Of a stretch of DNA of 36,605 nucleotides, positions 1-7,654 are shown piece after piece. Under the pieces are notes generated by a model, which ran no database searches, was not told the origin of the DNA, and was given only the letters and a program-made list of their open reading frames with translations. The translations under genes and the position numbers were made by a program. The stretch is from CAZFYZ01 sp964523735. GTDB taxonomy: Bacteria; Armatimonadota; UBA5829. Each line of letters opens with the position of its first letter. Positions within the stretch are counted from its first letter, which is position 1. The DNA lies in NCBI GenBank assembly GCA_964523735.1, contig CAZFYZ010000030.1, positions 1-36,605 of the forward strand. The letters are read 5' to 3'.

Positions 1-1253
1 CAATAGGTTTGCTGATAGTTCCAGACTGGCGGATAGTCGCGCTTCCGCTTACCAGTGGCGGAGTACCAGGTCAGGTGCGGGACAAAGAAGTTGGCGCCGT
101 GTACCAGATCATAGTCACCCAGCCACTTGAAGTCCTGGAATGTGTTTGTGTGGCGGCTGACGCCGAATATCTCGGTGAGAACCCGAGTCCTGCCGAGCTG
201 TCTCGCCGCCGATGATACCTGCCTGCCGGTGAAGAGCATTGAGTCGATATCCCTGCACAAATGGTCGATCCCTGGCGCCTGTTGATAGCGGTAGTGCGCC
301 ATGCATCCGCCGTAGTGACAGTCGATCTGACTGGCGTGACACTCCTCGCCCAGGACATGGCCGGTGTGCTCGATGCCGTGCTTCTCGCACCACTCGAAGA
401 GCGGCTTGGTGAATGCCTCGATAAACTGCTGGAGCAGAGTCCGGTGAACCAATAGCCTGGCCTTGCGCGACTCGGGGCCGTCAAAGAAGATGTAGGGTAG
501 ATCGCTCCACCAGTCCCGACCGTGCCACTTGCGATATAGGTCAGGCAGACCCTCATACCAGGCGATCGCCTTCCGCCCACCGCGGACGTTCGGCTCGTCG
601 GTAAATATGCCGGGGATCCGCTTGCCGAGCTCCTTGCCGAGCTTAGAGGCGTAGACATCGTGCGTCATCTTGATGAACTGCTGCATTGCCTCGGGGTGCA
701 GGAGGTTCGCATAGCTCTCGCCGCCCCACCAGCCGCCCTTGGGGTCATAGGCCCGCACAAGGACTAGTCGCTCCGACCCAACAGCGCTCTCCGCCTTGTC
801 CAACGGGACCGAATCGAACTCCTTGAGCTGCAGTCCCTCGCGCGACCTGATCGCGTAGATATACCGAACTGCCTTCTCCTCGCCGAAGTCGGGGATGGGC
901 TCGCCCGCGGCCAGCAGATAGGCCTGAAGAGTGGTTGCTCGGTATTCGTCCTTCATTGCAGCGACCTGCCCGCCGGCATTCCCGCTCGGCCACAGGTCCT
1001 CGTCATAGAGCCACAAGTAGCCGTCTTCCTTGCGGGCGACATCTAAGGCCGCCTCCATGCATGCGAACCACTCATCGCCCAGGTAGTCGGTGACCAGCCC
1101 CGCGCGTGAATGGAAGAATCCTCCCGAGAGTCCCACGCGGATCATGTCCGACATCTGCCGGGCGGTCTCAGCGGGCTCAATCTTCGAGTTGATGGCCCAG
1201 AATGGGGCCGGTCTAAGTATGCTGTCCGGATTGGCGAATCCCTTTAGGTCCAA
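1..1253 (-). CDS. GH106-like glycoside hydrolase, N-terminal 417 residues (cut by the left edge)
   Basis: The minus strand is open from the TTG at 1253 to the left edge without a stop, so the gene continues outside the window. The TTG lies six bases after GGAGG (1264-1260). The translation starts LDLKGFANPDSILRPAPFW, typical of the cytoplasmic GH106/alpha-L-rhamnosidase-like TIM-barrel proteins, which open with an Asn-Pro-Pro...Arg-Pro-x-PFW segment. Family motifs follow in order: GGFFHSRAGL (44-53), YDEDLWPSGNAGG (83-95), HPEAMQQFI (186-194) and IPGIFTDEP (213-221); a C-terminal YPPVWNYQQTY stretch reaches the edge. No signal peptide is visible. The expected role is release of L-rhamnose or a related sugar from plant or bacterial polysaccharide. 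It diverges from the LarA-like gene across about 145 bp. The family is recognised from motifs only; substrate is not predictable. Confidence 0.75.
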   Translation of the reverse strand, partial: MDLKGFANPDSILRPAPFWAINSKIEPAETARQMSDMIRVGLSGGFFHSRAGLVTDYLGDEWFACMEAALDVARKEDGYLWLYDEDLWPSGNAGGQVAAMKDEYRATTLQAYLLAAGEPIPDFGEEKAVRYIYAIRSREGLQLKEFDSVPLDKAESAVGSERLVLVRAYDPKGGWWGGESYANLLHPEAMQQFIKMTHDVYASKLGKELGKRIPGIFTDEPNVRGGRKAIAWYEGLPDLYRKWHGRDWWSDLPYIFFDGPESRKARLLVHRTLLQQFIEAFTKPLFEWCEKHGIEHTGHVLGEECHASQIDCHYGGCMAHYRYQQAPGIDHLCRDIDSMLFTGRQVSSAARQLGRTRVLTEIFGVSRHTNTFQDFKWLGDYDLVHGANFFVPHLTWYSATGKRKRDYPPVWNYQQTY

Positions 1254-1271
1254 GTTACCCCTCCAAAGTAA

Positions 1272-1286
1272 GCAAGCTATACTTGC
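1272..1286. promoter_or_regulatory. Inverted repeat GCAAG-N5-CTTGC in the divergent promoter region
   Basis: GCAAG (1272-1276) and CTTGC (1282-1286) are perfect inverted repeats around CTATA, a few bases upstream of the Shine-Dalgarno of the glycoside hydrolase. It could be a small operator. There is no regulator gene next to it to support this, and a 5-bp arm can occur by chance. Confidence 0.2.
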
Positions 1287-1327
1287 ATCACTTATGCCCC
1301 GGTCGCGGGCACACCTTCGAGATATGC

Positions 1328-1359
1328 ATTATAATGTTATAGTAGGGGTCTCGGACCCC
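1328..1359. promoter_or_regulatory. Candidate bidirectional -10 element and adjacent palindrome
   Basis: ATTATAAT (1328-1335) is self-complementary, so it reads as TATAAT on both strands between two divergent genes. No good -35 box is seen at 16-18 bp on either side. Directly next to it GGGGTC (1345-1350) and GACCCC (1354-1359) form a 6-bp inverted repeat around TCG. Together they suggest a shared, controlled promoter region; this is inference. Confidence 0.3.
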
Positions 1360-1398
1360 GAGGCGTCGGAGACTTTCTACAACGGCGAGGTCACAACG

Positions 1399-2676
1399 TT
1401 GCGAATTGCGATGAACTACGGCAGAACCGGCCTGCCCATCGACCTGCCTGATGATTGGCCCATCGACATCATCCGCAAACCACCGATGCCAGTACCCTCG
1501 GACGCGCCCGGAGAGATCGCTCGCGCCTTAGCAGAGCCCATCGGTTCGGGCACTCTGGCCGATATCGCGAAGGGCCGGCATAGCGCCTGTATCCTGATCT
1601 GCGACATCACCCGCCCGGTGCCGAACTCGCTCTTCCTGCCCGCGTTGGTCGCTGAGATAGTGAAAGGCGGCATCGGCGCAAGCGCGATCACCATCCTCGT
1701 TGCGACCGGAATGCATCGACCCAACGAAGGCGACGAACAGGACGAACTCATCGGCTGCGACCTGCCGGGTGGTGTCAGGGTCGTGAACCACTTTGCCCGC
1801 AGTGACGGCGCACACGCACAGATCGGGACTACCACCTTCGGAATCCCGGTCAGACTGGACCGGCGATTTCTGGAGGCCGACCTGCGGATCGTGACGGGCC
1901 TGGTCGAGCCGCACTTCATGGCAGGTTACTCGGGTGGTCGGAAACTGCTCGCGCCGGGAATTGCTCACCAAGACACGATCACGATGCTTCACTCGGCCGG
2001 ACTGCTTGACCATCCGCTGGCAACAAACTGTGTGCTCGATGGCAACCCCGTGCACGCCCAGATGCTGGAGATCGTGGAGATGGCGGGCGAATGTCTGGCG
2101 CTGAACACGGTCTTGGACGACGAGCGGCGGCTTACCTACGCGACATTCGGCGAAGTCAATGCAAGCCACCTCGCTGCTGTCGAGTTCATGCGCCGTTACG
2201 CCGAAGTTAGCGTCCCGTGCCGCTACAAGACAGTCGTGACAAGCGCCGCGGGCTATCCCCTCGACAAGACCTATTATCAGACTATCAAGGGCATAGTCGG
2301 CGCGGCGGGGATTTTGGAGCCTGGTGGGGACCTCATCATCGTCTCCGAGTGCTCCGAAGGCTTGGGTTCCCGAGAATTCGCCGAGTCGCAGAGGCGGATG
2401 ATCGAGCTTGGTGAGGACGCTTTCCTGGAGGAGATCAAGCGCAAGCCTTGCGCCTCGATAGACGAGTGGGAGACCCAGATGCAGCTCAAGGTCACCCGCA
2501 TGGCGAGCGTTGGACTCTACTCCGGCGGGCTTTCGGAAAGGGACTGGGCGCTGACTGGTGTCGAGCGCGTGACGGATCCTGCCGCAGCTATCGCGGCGTC
2601 TGTCCGCGCCACAGGCGACGCGCGACTGGCAGCGATACCCGAGGGGCCTTATGTCATTCCGTGCTGCTTCGCCTAG
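1399..2676 (+). CDS. larA: LarA-family nickel-pincer-nucleotide racemase/epimerase (lactate racemase homologue)
   Basis: The 425-residue product matches the LarA family in length and motifs. LarA enzymes use the nickel-pincer cofactor to racemise or epimerise 2-hydroxy acids by hydride transfer in the cytoplasm. The Lactiplantibacillus plantarum residues H108, H174, K184 and H200 have counterparts with the same spacing: H106 in VATGMHRP, H172 in EPHFMAGYSGGRK, K182 (pincer attachment) and H198 in TMLH. DITRP (69-73) supplies the phosphate-binding Arg. I place the start at TTG 1399, eight bases after GGCGAGG (1384-1390), because the family begins directly with the R-I-x-M-x-Y-G-R-x-G-L strand; the reading frame upstream (from 1090) overlaps the opposite gene and is not family-like. 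No larB/C/E cofactor genes are in view. Substrate may differ from lactate, since the family is diverse. Its stop overlaps that of the DUF1848 gene. Confidence 0.9.
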   Translation: MRIAMNYGRTGLPIDLPDDWPIDIIRKPPMPVPSDAPGEIARALAEPIGSGTLADIAKGRHSACILICDITRPVPNSLFLPALVAEIVKGGIGASAITILVATGMHRPNEGDEQDELIGCDLPGGVRVVNHFARSDGAHAQIGTTTFGIPVRLDRRFLEADLRIVTGLVEPHFMAGYSGGRKLLAPGIAHQDTITMLHSAGLLDHPLATNCVLDGNPVHAQMLEIVEMAGECLALNTVLDDERRLTYATFGEVNASHLAAVEFMRRYAEVSVPCRYKTVVTSAAGYPLDKTYYQTIKGIVGAAGILEPGGDLIIVSECSEGLGSREFAESQRRMIELGEDAFLEEIKRKPCASIDEWETQMQLKVTRMASVGLYSGGLSERDWALTGVERVTDPAAAIAASVRATGDARLAAIPEGPYVIPCCFA

Positions 2677-3551
2677 CCAGCCAGCGTCTCACTATGGGGA
2701 TCGTGCTGTGCTGTTTTGCCATGTCCAAAGCCGGTGGCGTAGCAGTATAAGCACCCGTGCGGGCAGGTATCGTACGCTCCAATGTCCTTGCTGACCGCGC
2801 ACTTGCATGTCTTCCGTTGCCCTGAATCCTTGGCTGGTGGGACACTGACGCCAAAGACGCGTTCGATCAGCCCGTCATCAATACACTTGCCCGGCTGGAT
2901 TCCGTAGGGGCGAAGATCCACCTCCTCCGCGCAGCTCTCTACGCGAATCCCGTGCCGAGCGGCGGACTCGACCAGAGCAACCATCATTGCCGGAAACTCA
3001 CTGCTTCTTTCGGGGTGGAGATCGTAGGTGATGCCGGCTCTGGCAAGCCTCCCGAGGCGCATCCTGGCTGCTCGATAGCTATCCGCCAGGCTGACTTTTG
3101 CCGCCATCGTCGCGCCCTCAAGCTGTGCGGCGAGTTCCTCGAAGCACCGCGGGTGGTAGTCGAAGCCGCTGATGCTTGTGATCAGGATCGGGTCATATCG
3201 CCAGATCACGCGCTCCGGTCCGATCATCTTCGACAGCTCTCGGAACGTTCGCACCGCCTGTTCCTGTGGAGGCACGCGCGGCTCCAGGACCTTTGGATAG
3301 CCTGTGATCGTGTAGAGGAAGTAGTATCTGAATCCGCGTGAATCGAGTTCGGGCAGGTGCGGAATCAGCGGCGCCGGGTTGCGGGTGGAGAAGACGATCG
3401 CGTCCACATCCTCCGGCTCGAGCGAAACCCGCGTCACCTGCGACTGCTTGAAAGGATTTGTGACGAGGCAATACCCGGCCCGGATGCGGTTCATGAACCA
3501 CTCGGAGTAGAACGCGGGAATATCCGTTCGGCGGCTTGCGCTAATGATCAT
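2673..3551 (-). CDS. DUF1848 family protein (radical-SAM-like, C-terminal Cys cluster)
   Basis: The product of 292 residues starts MIISASRRTDIPAFY, the signature opening of DUF1848 proteins. The C-terminal part holds CKCAVSKDIGAYDTC followed by PHGCLYCYA, i.e. a CxC pair and a CxxxCxxC-type cluster expected to bind an iron-sulfur cluster. The family is annotated as radical-SAM-like but its substrate is unknown. The start at 3551 overlaps the queG stop as ATGA, so the two genes are probably translationally coupled; a start 30 bases upstream is possible but would lie inside queG and precede the conserved start. The stop TAG shares the palindrome CTAG (2673-2676) with the stop of the convergent larA-like gene. 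Coupling to a tRNA queuosine enzyme gives a weak hint to RNA or cofactor metabolism, nothing more. Confidence 0.88.
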   Translation of the reverse strand: MIISASRRTDIPAFYSEWFMNRIRAGYCLVTNPFKQSQVTRVSLEPEDVDAIVFSTRNPAPLIPHLPELDSRGFRYYFLYTITGYPKVLEPRVPPQEQAVRTFRELSKMIGPERVIWRYDPILITSISGFDYHPRCFEELAAQLEGATMAAKVSLADSYRAARMRLGRLARAGITYDLHPERSSEFPAMMVALVESAARHGIRVESCAEEVDLRPYGIQPGKCIDDGLIERVFGVSVPPAKDSGQRKTCKCAVSKDIGAYDTCPHGCLYCYATGFGHGKTAQHDPHSETLAG

Positions 3552-4477
3552 CCGATCCGCTCCAGCGCCCACTCCGCGCACTCGCTCAGCATCGCGTCAG
3601 GGTCCTTGGCCATCGCCTCCAGTGCGGGGACGGCGGCCCTGGCTCGCAGATTCCCGGCAGCGATGGCGGCATTACGCCTGATCCGCGTCCGGCGAATCCA
3701 GCCTATGGAGCTCTCTTTCACGTAACTCCTGTAGTCGCCCGCGCTCAGCGTGATCAAGGGGATCAACTCCGGGAACGCCCCTGGAAAGCGATCCTCCGCG
3801 AACCCCGGTGTCACGGGCTTCACGCCCATATTCTGCGGACAGACCTCCTGACATACATCGCAGCCGTATACCCTGTTGCCAATCGCCTCTCGCAGCTCGA
3901 CCGGTACTGTCCCCGACATTTGCGTGAGCTGGGAGATGCACCTCGTCGGATTCACCACATAGGGCGCAGTGATAGCTCGAGTCGGGCACATCCGCATACA
4001 CCGGCCGCAGTCCTTGCACCGGTCGATCTCGAGCGGCATCGACTCAGGCATCTCCACATCTGTCACAATCTCTCCCAGCGACGCCCATGACCCGCACCGG
4101 TCAACGAACACATTCCCGTTCCACCCCCGCCACGCGATCCCGGCCAGCACCGCCAGCTTCCGCTCCGGCAGAGGGTTGGTGTCCACACACACTTCAGACC
4201 GAGCGCCCGGATGCGCCTCGCGAATCGCCTCAGCCAGCCTATCCAGCTTCGCACGCAGCACGAGGTGATAGTCCGAGCTCCTCGCAAACCTCGCCACTAA
4301 CCCGGGATTAGTCCCCCCTCCCGCTTCAGGGGAGGGGTTCGGCGGCAGATAAGAGATCGCGCAGCACAATACTGACCGCGCCCATGGATATGCATTCAGC
4401 ACCTCATCAATCGGCGAAGCCACCCCAACAGCCTGGAGTCCCAGCTCAAAGCCTATTTCTTTCAGCAAATCGACCAT
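3548..4477 (-). CDS. queG: Epoxyqueuosine reductase QueG
   Basis: QueG carries out the last step of queuosine synthesis on tRNA, reducing epoxyqueuosine with cobalamin and two [4Fe-4S] clusters. The 309-residue product has the DUF1730 N-terminal domain, the segment VDTNPLPERKLAVLAGIAW around the catalytic Asp, GSWASLGEI, then CKDCGRCMRMCP and CDVCQEVCPQN for the two clusters. The C-terminal 60 residues (RRNAAIAAGN...AVPALEAM) are HEAT-like repeats used for tRNA contact. The loop PNPSPEAGGGTNPG is encoded by a GC-rich palindrome (4313-4337), probably a small insertion. The ATG at 4477 has only a weak Shine-Dalgarno. The gene diverges from the histidine kinase and is followed by the DUF1848 gene with a 4-base overlap. 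Confidence 0.95.
   Translation of the reverse strand: MVDLLKEIGFELGLQAVGVASPIDEVLNAYPWARSVLCCAISYLPPNPSPEAGGGTNPGLVARFARSSDYHLVLRAKLDRLAEAIREAHPGARSEVCVDTNPLPERKLAVLAGIAWRGWNGNVFVDRCGSWASLGEIVTDVEMPESMPLEIDRCKDCGRCMRMCPTRAITAPYVVNPTRCISQLTQMSGTVPVELREAIGNRVYGCDVCQEVCPQNMGVKPVTPGFAEDRFPGAFPELIPLITLSAGDYRSYVKESSIGWIRRTRIRRNAAIAAGNLRARAAVPALEAMAKDPDAMLSECAEWALERIG
4313..4337. repeat. GC-rich palindrome inside queG
   Basis: A run of C-rich bases is followed by its G-rich complement, with stem CCCCTCCC / GGGGAGGGG and a short GCTTCA loop. It encodes part of the variable QueG loop in frame. Such in-frame palindromic insertions in surface loops are known in other bacteria; whether this one is a dispersed repeat needs genome comparison. 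Confidence 0.4.
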
Positions 4478-4599
4478 TACACTTCAATGATAGCAGATAC
4501 CGCCAACAGGAGGTACCAACGCTCACGGCGAATCCTGAATGGGATACTATGCCTTTATCTCGTGTTCTCTCTCATGTCGTGCTTTCGTGACGGGAAAAG

Positions 4600-5757
4600 A
4601 TGCGGAGCAACAAGCACAATCCGGAACTGGTGGTCCTCAGGCATGTCTGGCCCGCGCTCATCCTGGCGGCCATATGGCTGAGGTTCCCCCACACCCGCCA
4701 TTCGGTTGACCTGCACTGGGCGTATGGGCTGCTTGTCTTGATTGGGGTCATTACCCTCGCGAGGGCACGACTGGCGATCAAGCGCCCGAATGCATCGATT
4801 CTTAGTTATCTGCTCGCCCTCGACGCCGCCCTCCTTGCGCTGGCGATCCACTTCACTGGCGGAGTCCAAAGCGAGCTGTGGTTGTTCTACTACTTCGTGC
4901 TGATCGCGGGCGCACTGAACCCCAGGCCGATCACTATTCAGATCATCTTTCCGCTCGTGCTGCTTTCTTACGTGGGCGCGACTCTGCCGGACCTGATCCA
5001 CAAGGATTGGGCAGTGATCGAGGTGGTGCTGACGAGGCTCGTGTTCCTGTTCCTGACGGGTATGCTCACGCGACAGGTTGCGCTAACTCGGTCCCATCTC
5101 TCGGATGAGCTGGGCCGCCTCTCCGAGGAACTAAGCCTCTCGCAGGAGCGCAACCGCATCGCGCGCGAGATACACGATGGAGTGGGGCACTCACTGGTGA
5201 ACTGCATTCTCACGCTCGAGCTGTGTGGCCGGCTGGTCCGGAAACAGCCGGACGAAGCCTGCAGGATTATCGAGCAGGAGGAAAGCGACCTGCGAGCCGT
5301 TCTCGACGAGATGCGCGACTACGTCCGCCACCTGCGACCCGCTGAGATCGAGAACGAGCCGTTCCTGCCGCTCGTCAAGCGCTACCTGGACCGGTTTGAG
5401 GAGCGCACAGGACTCGACACAACACTGCGTTCGCGCGTCAGAGAGATCGACCTCGTGCCGTCCAGCAAGCTTGTGCTGCTGCGGATTCTGCAAGAGGCTC
5501 TTACGAACGCCGCAAAACACTCCGATGCGACCGAGATTGACGTCAGCCTCGCCCGCACTGGCGACCATGGCGCCCACTGCGTCATCTGCGACAACGGCTG
5601 CGGGTTTGACGAGAAGGAAGTGTTGGGCGACCCGGCCAGCCGGCAGGGCTTCGGCCTGCGCACCATGAAAGACCGCGCTGCAAGCGTCGGCGGCGACGTC
5701 CAGGTCGAATCAGCGCCCGGCGAAGGAACCAAAGTCAGCGTGTATATACCAGGGTAG
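4600..5757 (+). CDS. NarL-type membrane sensor histidine kinase (HisKA_3/HATPase_c)
   Basis: This 385-residue kinase has five to six transmembrane helices in residues 10-160 with almost no periplasmic loops, so it probably senses something in or near the membrane. A short helical linker leads to the HisKA_3 dimerisation domain, where REIHDGVGHSL holds the phospho-acceptor His192. The ATPase domain shows the N box (LQEALTNAAKH), G1 (CDNGCGFDE) and G2 (GFGLRTMKDRAASVGG). The response regulator follows 70 bases later on the same strand, so the pair forms one two-component system. The ATG has a weak GGGAAAAG ribosome site. The signal is unknown; MASE-type or nitrate-sensing domains are not recognisable. 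Confidence 0.93.
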   Translation: MRSNKHNPELVVLRHVWPALILAAIWLRFPHTRHSVDLHWAYGLLVLIGVITLARARLAIKRPNASILSYLLALDAALLALAIHFTGGVQSELWLFYYFVLIAGALNPRPITIQIIFPLVLLSYVGATLPDLIHKDWAVIEVVLTRLVFLFLTGMLTRQVALTRSHLSDELGRLSEELSLSQERNRIAREIHDGVGHSLVNCILTLELCGRLVRKQPDEACRIIEQEESDLRAVLDEMRDYVRHLRPAEIENEPFLPLVKRYLDRFEERTGLDTTLRSRVREIDLVPSSKLVLLRILQEALTNAAKHSDATEIDVSLARTGDHGAHCVICDNGCGFDEKEVLGDPASRQGFGLRTMKDRAASVGGDVQVESAPGEGTKVSVYIPG

Positions 5758-5761
5758 GAGG

Positions 5762-5826
5762 GAGTTGAGTGTTGAGAGTTGAGCGAGATGCCTCAACACT
5801 AGACACTCAACACTAGACACTCAACA
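5762..5826. repeat. Period-7 repeat element A (opposed heptamer arrays)
   Basis: Three heptamers of the type GAGTTGA/GTGTTGA (5762-5782) are followed after nine bases by five heptamers alternating CTCAACA and CTAGACA (5792-5826). The second array is on the opposite strand sense, so AGTGTTGAG (5768-5776) can pair with CTCAACACT (5792-5800). The element fills the gap between kinase and regulator genes and ends one base before the regulator ATG. Confidence 0.85.
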
Positions 5827-5827
5827 T

Positions 5828-6481
5828 ATGGACGAGCTCAAGCTTCTCATAGCCGAAGACGAACCGGTGGCCCGCCAGGCGATGGCGCGGCTGTTTGACC
5901 TCGAGACTGATATCAAAGTAGTCGGAGAGGCCGAGAATGGTGAGATCGCCATTCAGCTAGCCCGCGAACTGATGCCGGATGTGGTCCTGATGGACATCCG
6001 AATGCCCAAGCTCGACGGAATCAAGGCCACGCTCGCGATCAAGCAGGAGATGCCGAACCTCGCCATCGTCATCCTCACTATCTACGACGACGATTCGAGC
6101 GTCTTCCAGGCGATCAAGGCAGGCGCCATCGGCTACATCCTCAAGGACAGCCCCATCGAGGATGCCCTTCAGGCCGTCCGCGCGGCCTATCGAGGCGAAG
6201 GTATGATGCATCCGGGCGTTGCGGCGCGAGTTATGAAGGAATTTGCCCGCGTCCACAACGAGCGCGCGACCGACATGGCCGTGTTTGCCGATCTCACCGA
6301 CCGCGAGCGCGAAGTCCTCAAGCTCCTTGCCTCCGGCAAGCGCAACAAAGACATCGCCGAGGAGCTCTTCATCAGCGAGAAGACCGTCAAGAATCACATC
6401 TCCAACATCCTCTTCAAGCTCCAGGCCAACGACCGCACCGAAGCCGCGCTGTACGCGGCCAAGCATGGGTTGGTAGAGTAA
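5828..6481 (+). CDS. NarL/FixJ-family response regulator
   Basis: The 217-residue product has an N-terminal receiver domain with acidic D11, phospho-acceptor D56 in VVLMDIRMP, the conserved Thr in VVILTIYDD and Lys in GYILKDSP. A LuxR-type helix-turn-helix follows at about 150-215 (LTDREREVLKLLASGKRNKDIAEELF). It is the partner of the upstream kinase and should bind DNA as a dimer after phosphorylation. The ATG follows the heptamer array directly, with no Shine-Dalgarno in the 20 bases before it, which is unlike its neighbours. Translation may depend on re-initiation or on the repeat RNA. Targets are unknown; the aquaporin gene next door is only a candidate. Confidence 0.95.
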   Translation: MDELKLLIAEDEPVARQAMARLFDLETDIKVVGEAENGEIAIQLARELMPDVVLMDIRMPKLDGIKATLAIKQEMPNLAIVILTIYDDDSSVFQAIKAGAIGYILKDSPIEDALQAVRAAYRGEGMMHPGVAARVMKEFARVHNERATDMAVFADLTDREREVLKLLASGKRNKDIAEELFISEKTVKNHISNILFKLQANDRTEAALYAAKHGLVE

Positions 6482-6652
6482 CTCCGAGCCATCCAGGGTT
6501 CATTGAGTGCATTCATCCGAGATTGCTTGCGTCGATTGCCCGTGGGCCACTCCTGCATCAATCCCAGAAACGCACGAAGACCGGTCAAGGCTGGGTACAA
6601 GTACCAAGGAATATCAGCGGCGCGCTGGGCCGCGTGATGAGGTGGTGGGATT

Positions 6653-7405
6653 ATGCCACGATATGAGGAGACGACGAACCCGGCGCTTAGTTCGGCGGCC
6701 GAGGCTGTGGGGACATTCATTCTGGTTCTTGCGGGGATTGCGGTTGCGACCGCCGCCGCGCTCGGAAGCCCCATCGCGGGCGCTCCACTCAACTCTCTTG
6801 CAGTAGGACTCACTTTCGGACTAGTGCTTGCAGCGCTGGTGGCATCACTGGGCCATGTTTCAGGTGCGCACCTCAACCCGGCTGCGACGCTGGCGCTTGC
6901 GAGCGTGCGCAAGTTCCCCTGGAAATACGTGCCGATGTATATCATTGCCCAGTTCATTGGGGCGATTGTCGCAGGGCTGTGTGTCTGGGGTATGTTCGGT
7001 GACGCGGCGCGAGGTGCTCCCGCGCTGGGAGCTACCTATCCGGCGGCGGCAGCGACCATTGCGCAGGCCTTCCTTACGGAGTTCCTGATCACATTCGTGC
7101 TCGTCTTCACGATCTTCGCGGTAGCAACCGACGAGCGGGCTAACACCGCCATTGTCAGTCTGGCGATCGGCTTTGCCCTTGGCGTCGCTGTGCTGATCGG
7201 CGGGCCTGTCAGCGGCGGCGCTGCGAACCCGGCTCGCGCGATCGGTCCGATGATCGTGGCGGCCAAGTTCACGGGGTGGTGGCTCTACATAGTGGCGCCG
7301 ATAGTCGGCGGGATCGCTGCCGGGTTCCTGTACGACAGGGTGCTCAGGCGAACGAGCGCTCCGAAGCCGCAGGAGGAGACGACTGTTCTCGGCCGCGCGG
7401 CGTAG
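6653..7405 (+). CDS. Aquaporin / MIP-family channel
   Basis: This 250-residue inner-membrane channel shows six transmembrane helices and two half-helices with NPA motifs at 75-77 (SGAHLNPAATL) and 192-194 (SGGAANPARAIGP). Alignment of the loops to AqpZ and GlpF places the selectivity-filter positions at F55, V180, G189 and R195. The usual water-channel His at helix 5 is Val here, so the pore could be wider and pass small neutral solutes. It is neither a classical AqpZ nor a classical GlpF filter. The ATG lies seven bases after GAGGTGG. The 171 bases upstream hold no clear promoter. Function as water channel is a family inference; substrate is open. Confidence 0.92.
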   Translation: MPRYEETTNPALSSAAEAVGTFILVLAGIAVATAAALGSPIAGAPLNSLAVGLTFGLVLAALVASLGHVSGAHLNPAATLALASVRKFPWKYVPMYIIAQFIGAIVAGLCVWGMFGDAARGAPALGATYPAAAATIAQAFLTEFLITFVLVFTIFAVATDERANTAIVSLAIGFALGVAVLIGGPVSGGAANPARAIGPMIVAAKFTGWWLYIVAPIVGGIAAGFLYDRVLRRTSAPKPQEETTVLGRAA

Positions 7406-7413
7406 GCTAGGTT

Positions 7414-7509
7414 GTTTCGGGATTTGGGTGGATCTAGATGCTGGGCTGAGTGCTCGCAGTTGGGGATATCGCTCAGCCTGTCATCGTCGCACGCCCGAAA
7501 TCCCGGAAC
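7414..7509. repeat. Nested palindromic element downstream of the aquaporin gene
   Basis: Outer arms GTTTCGGGATTT (7414-7425) and AAATCCCGGAAC (7498-7509) are complementary at 11 of 12 positions. Inner arms GGCTGAG (7444-7450) and CTCAGCC (7472-7478) are perfect complements. The whole 96 bases can fold as one long stem with an internal loop. It may serve as terminator or be a small mobile palindromic repeat; there is no T-run after it. Confidence 0.55.
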
Positions 7510-7550
7510 ACCAGCAACAGAAAAAGGTGTCCGTCCACTCTCCATTCCTG

Positions 7551-7579
7551 TTGTAATCCCCCAATCCTGCTGCTAGAAT
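7551..7579 (+). promoter_or_regulatory. Predicted sigma-70-type promoter of the hsp20-lon pair
   Basis: TTGTAA (7551-7556) and TAGAAT (7574-7579) are separated by 17 bp and lie about 75 bases upstream of the Hsp20 start. No CIRCE inverted repeat is seen, so HrcA control is not supported. Confidence 0.6.
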
Positions 7580-7654
7580 ATCGGTGTCAATCAGGCGGGC
7601 AAGTCCAAAGGTTGAGTTTGTGCACGCGCGGGTAAGTTCGCAAGCAGAGGACGG

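Noticed and set aside
1090..1398. N-terminal extension of the larA-like frame back to 1090
   Set aside because: It overlaps the glycoside hydrolase coding strand and the divergent promoter region, has no family similarity, and TTG 1399 has a good ribosome site.
4508..4515. Strong AGGAGGT ribosome-site-like sequence upstream of the kinase
   Set aside because: No start codon with a usable frame follows at a suitable distance.
5762..5826. CRISPR array
   Set aside because: Repeat units are only 7 bases and contiguous, with no spacers and no cas genes.
7406..7654. CIRCE or other heat-shock operator in front of hsp20
   Set aside because: No TTAGCACTC-type inverted repeat is present; only a sigma-70-like promoter and a palindrome were found.
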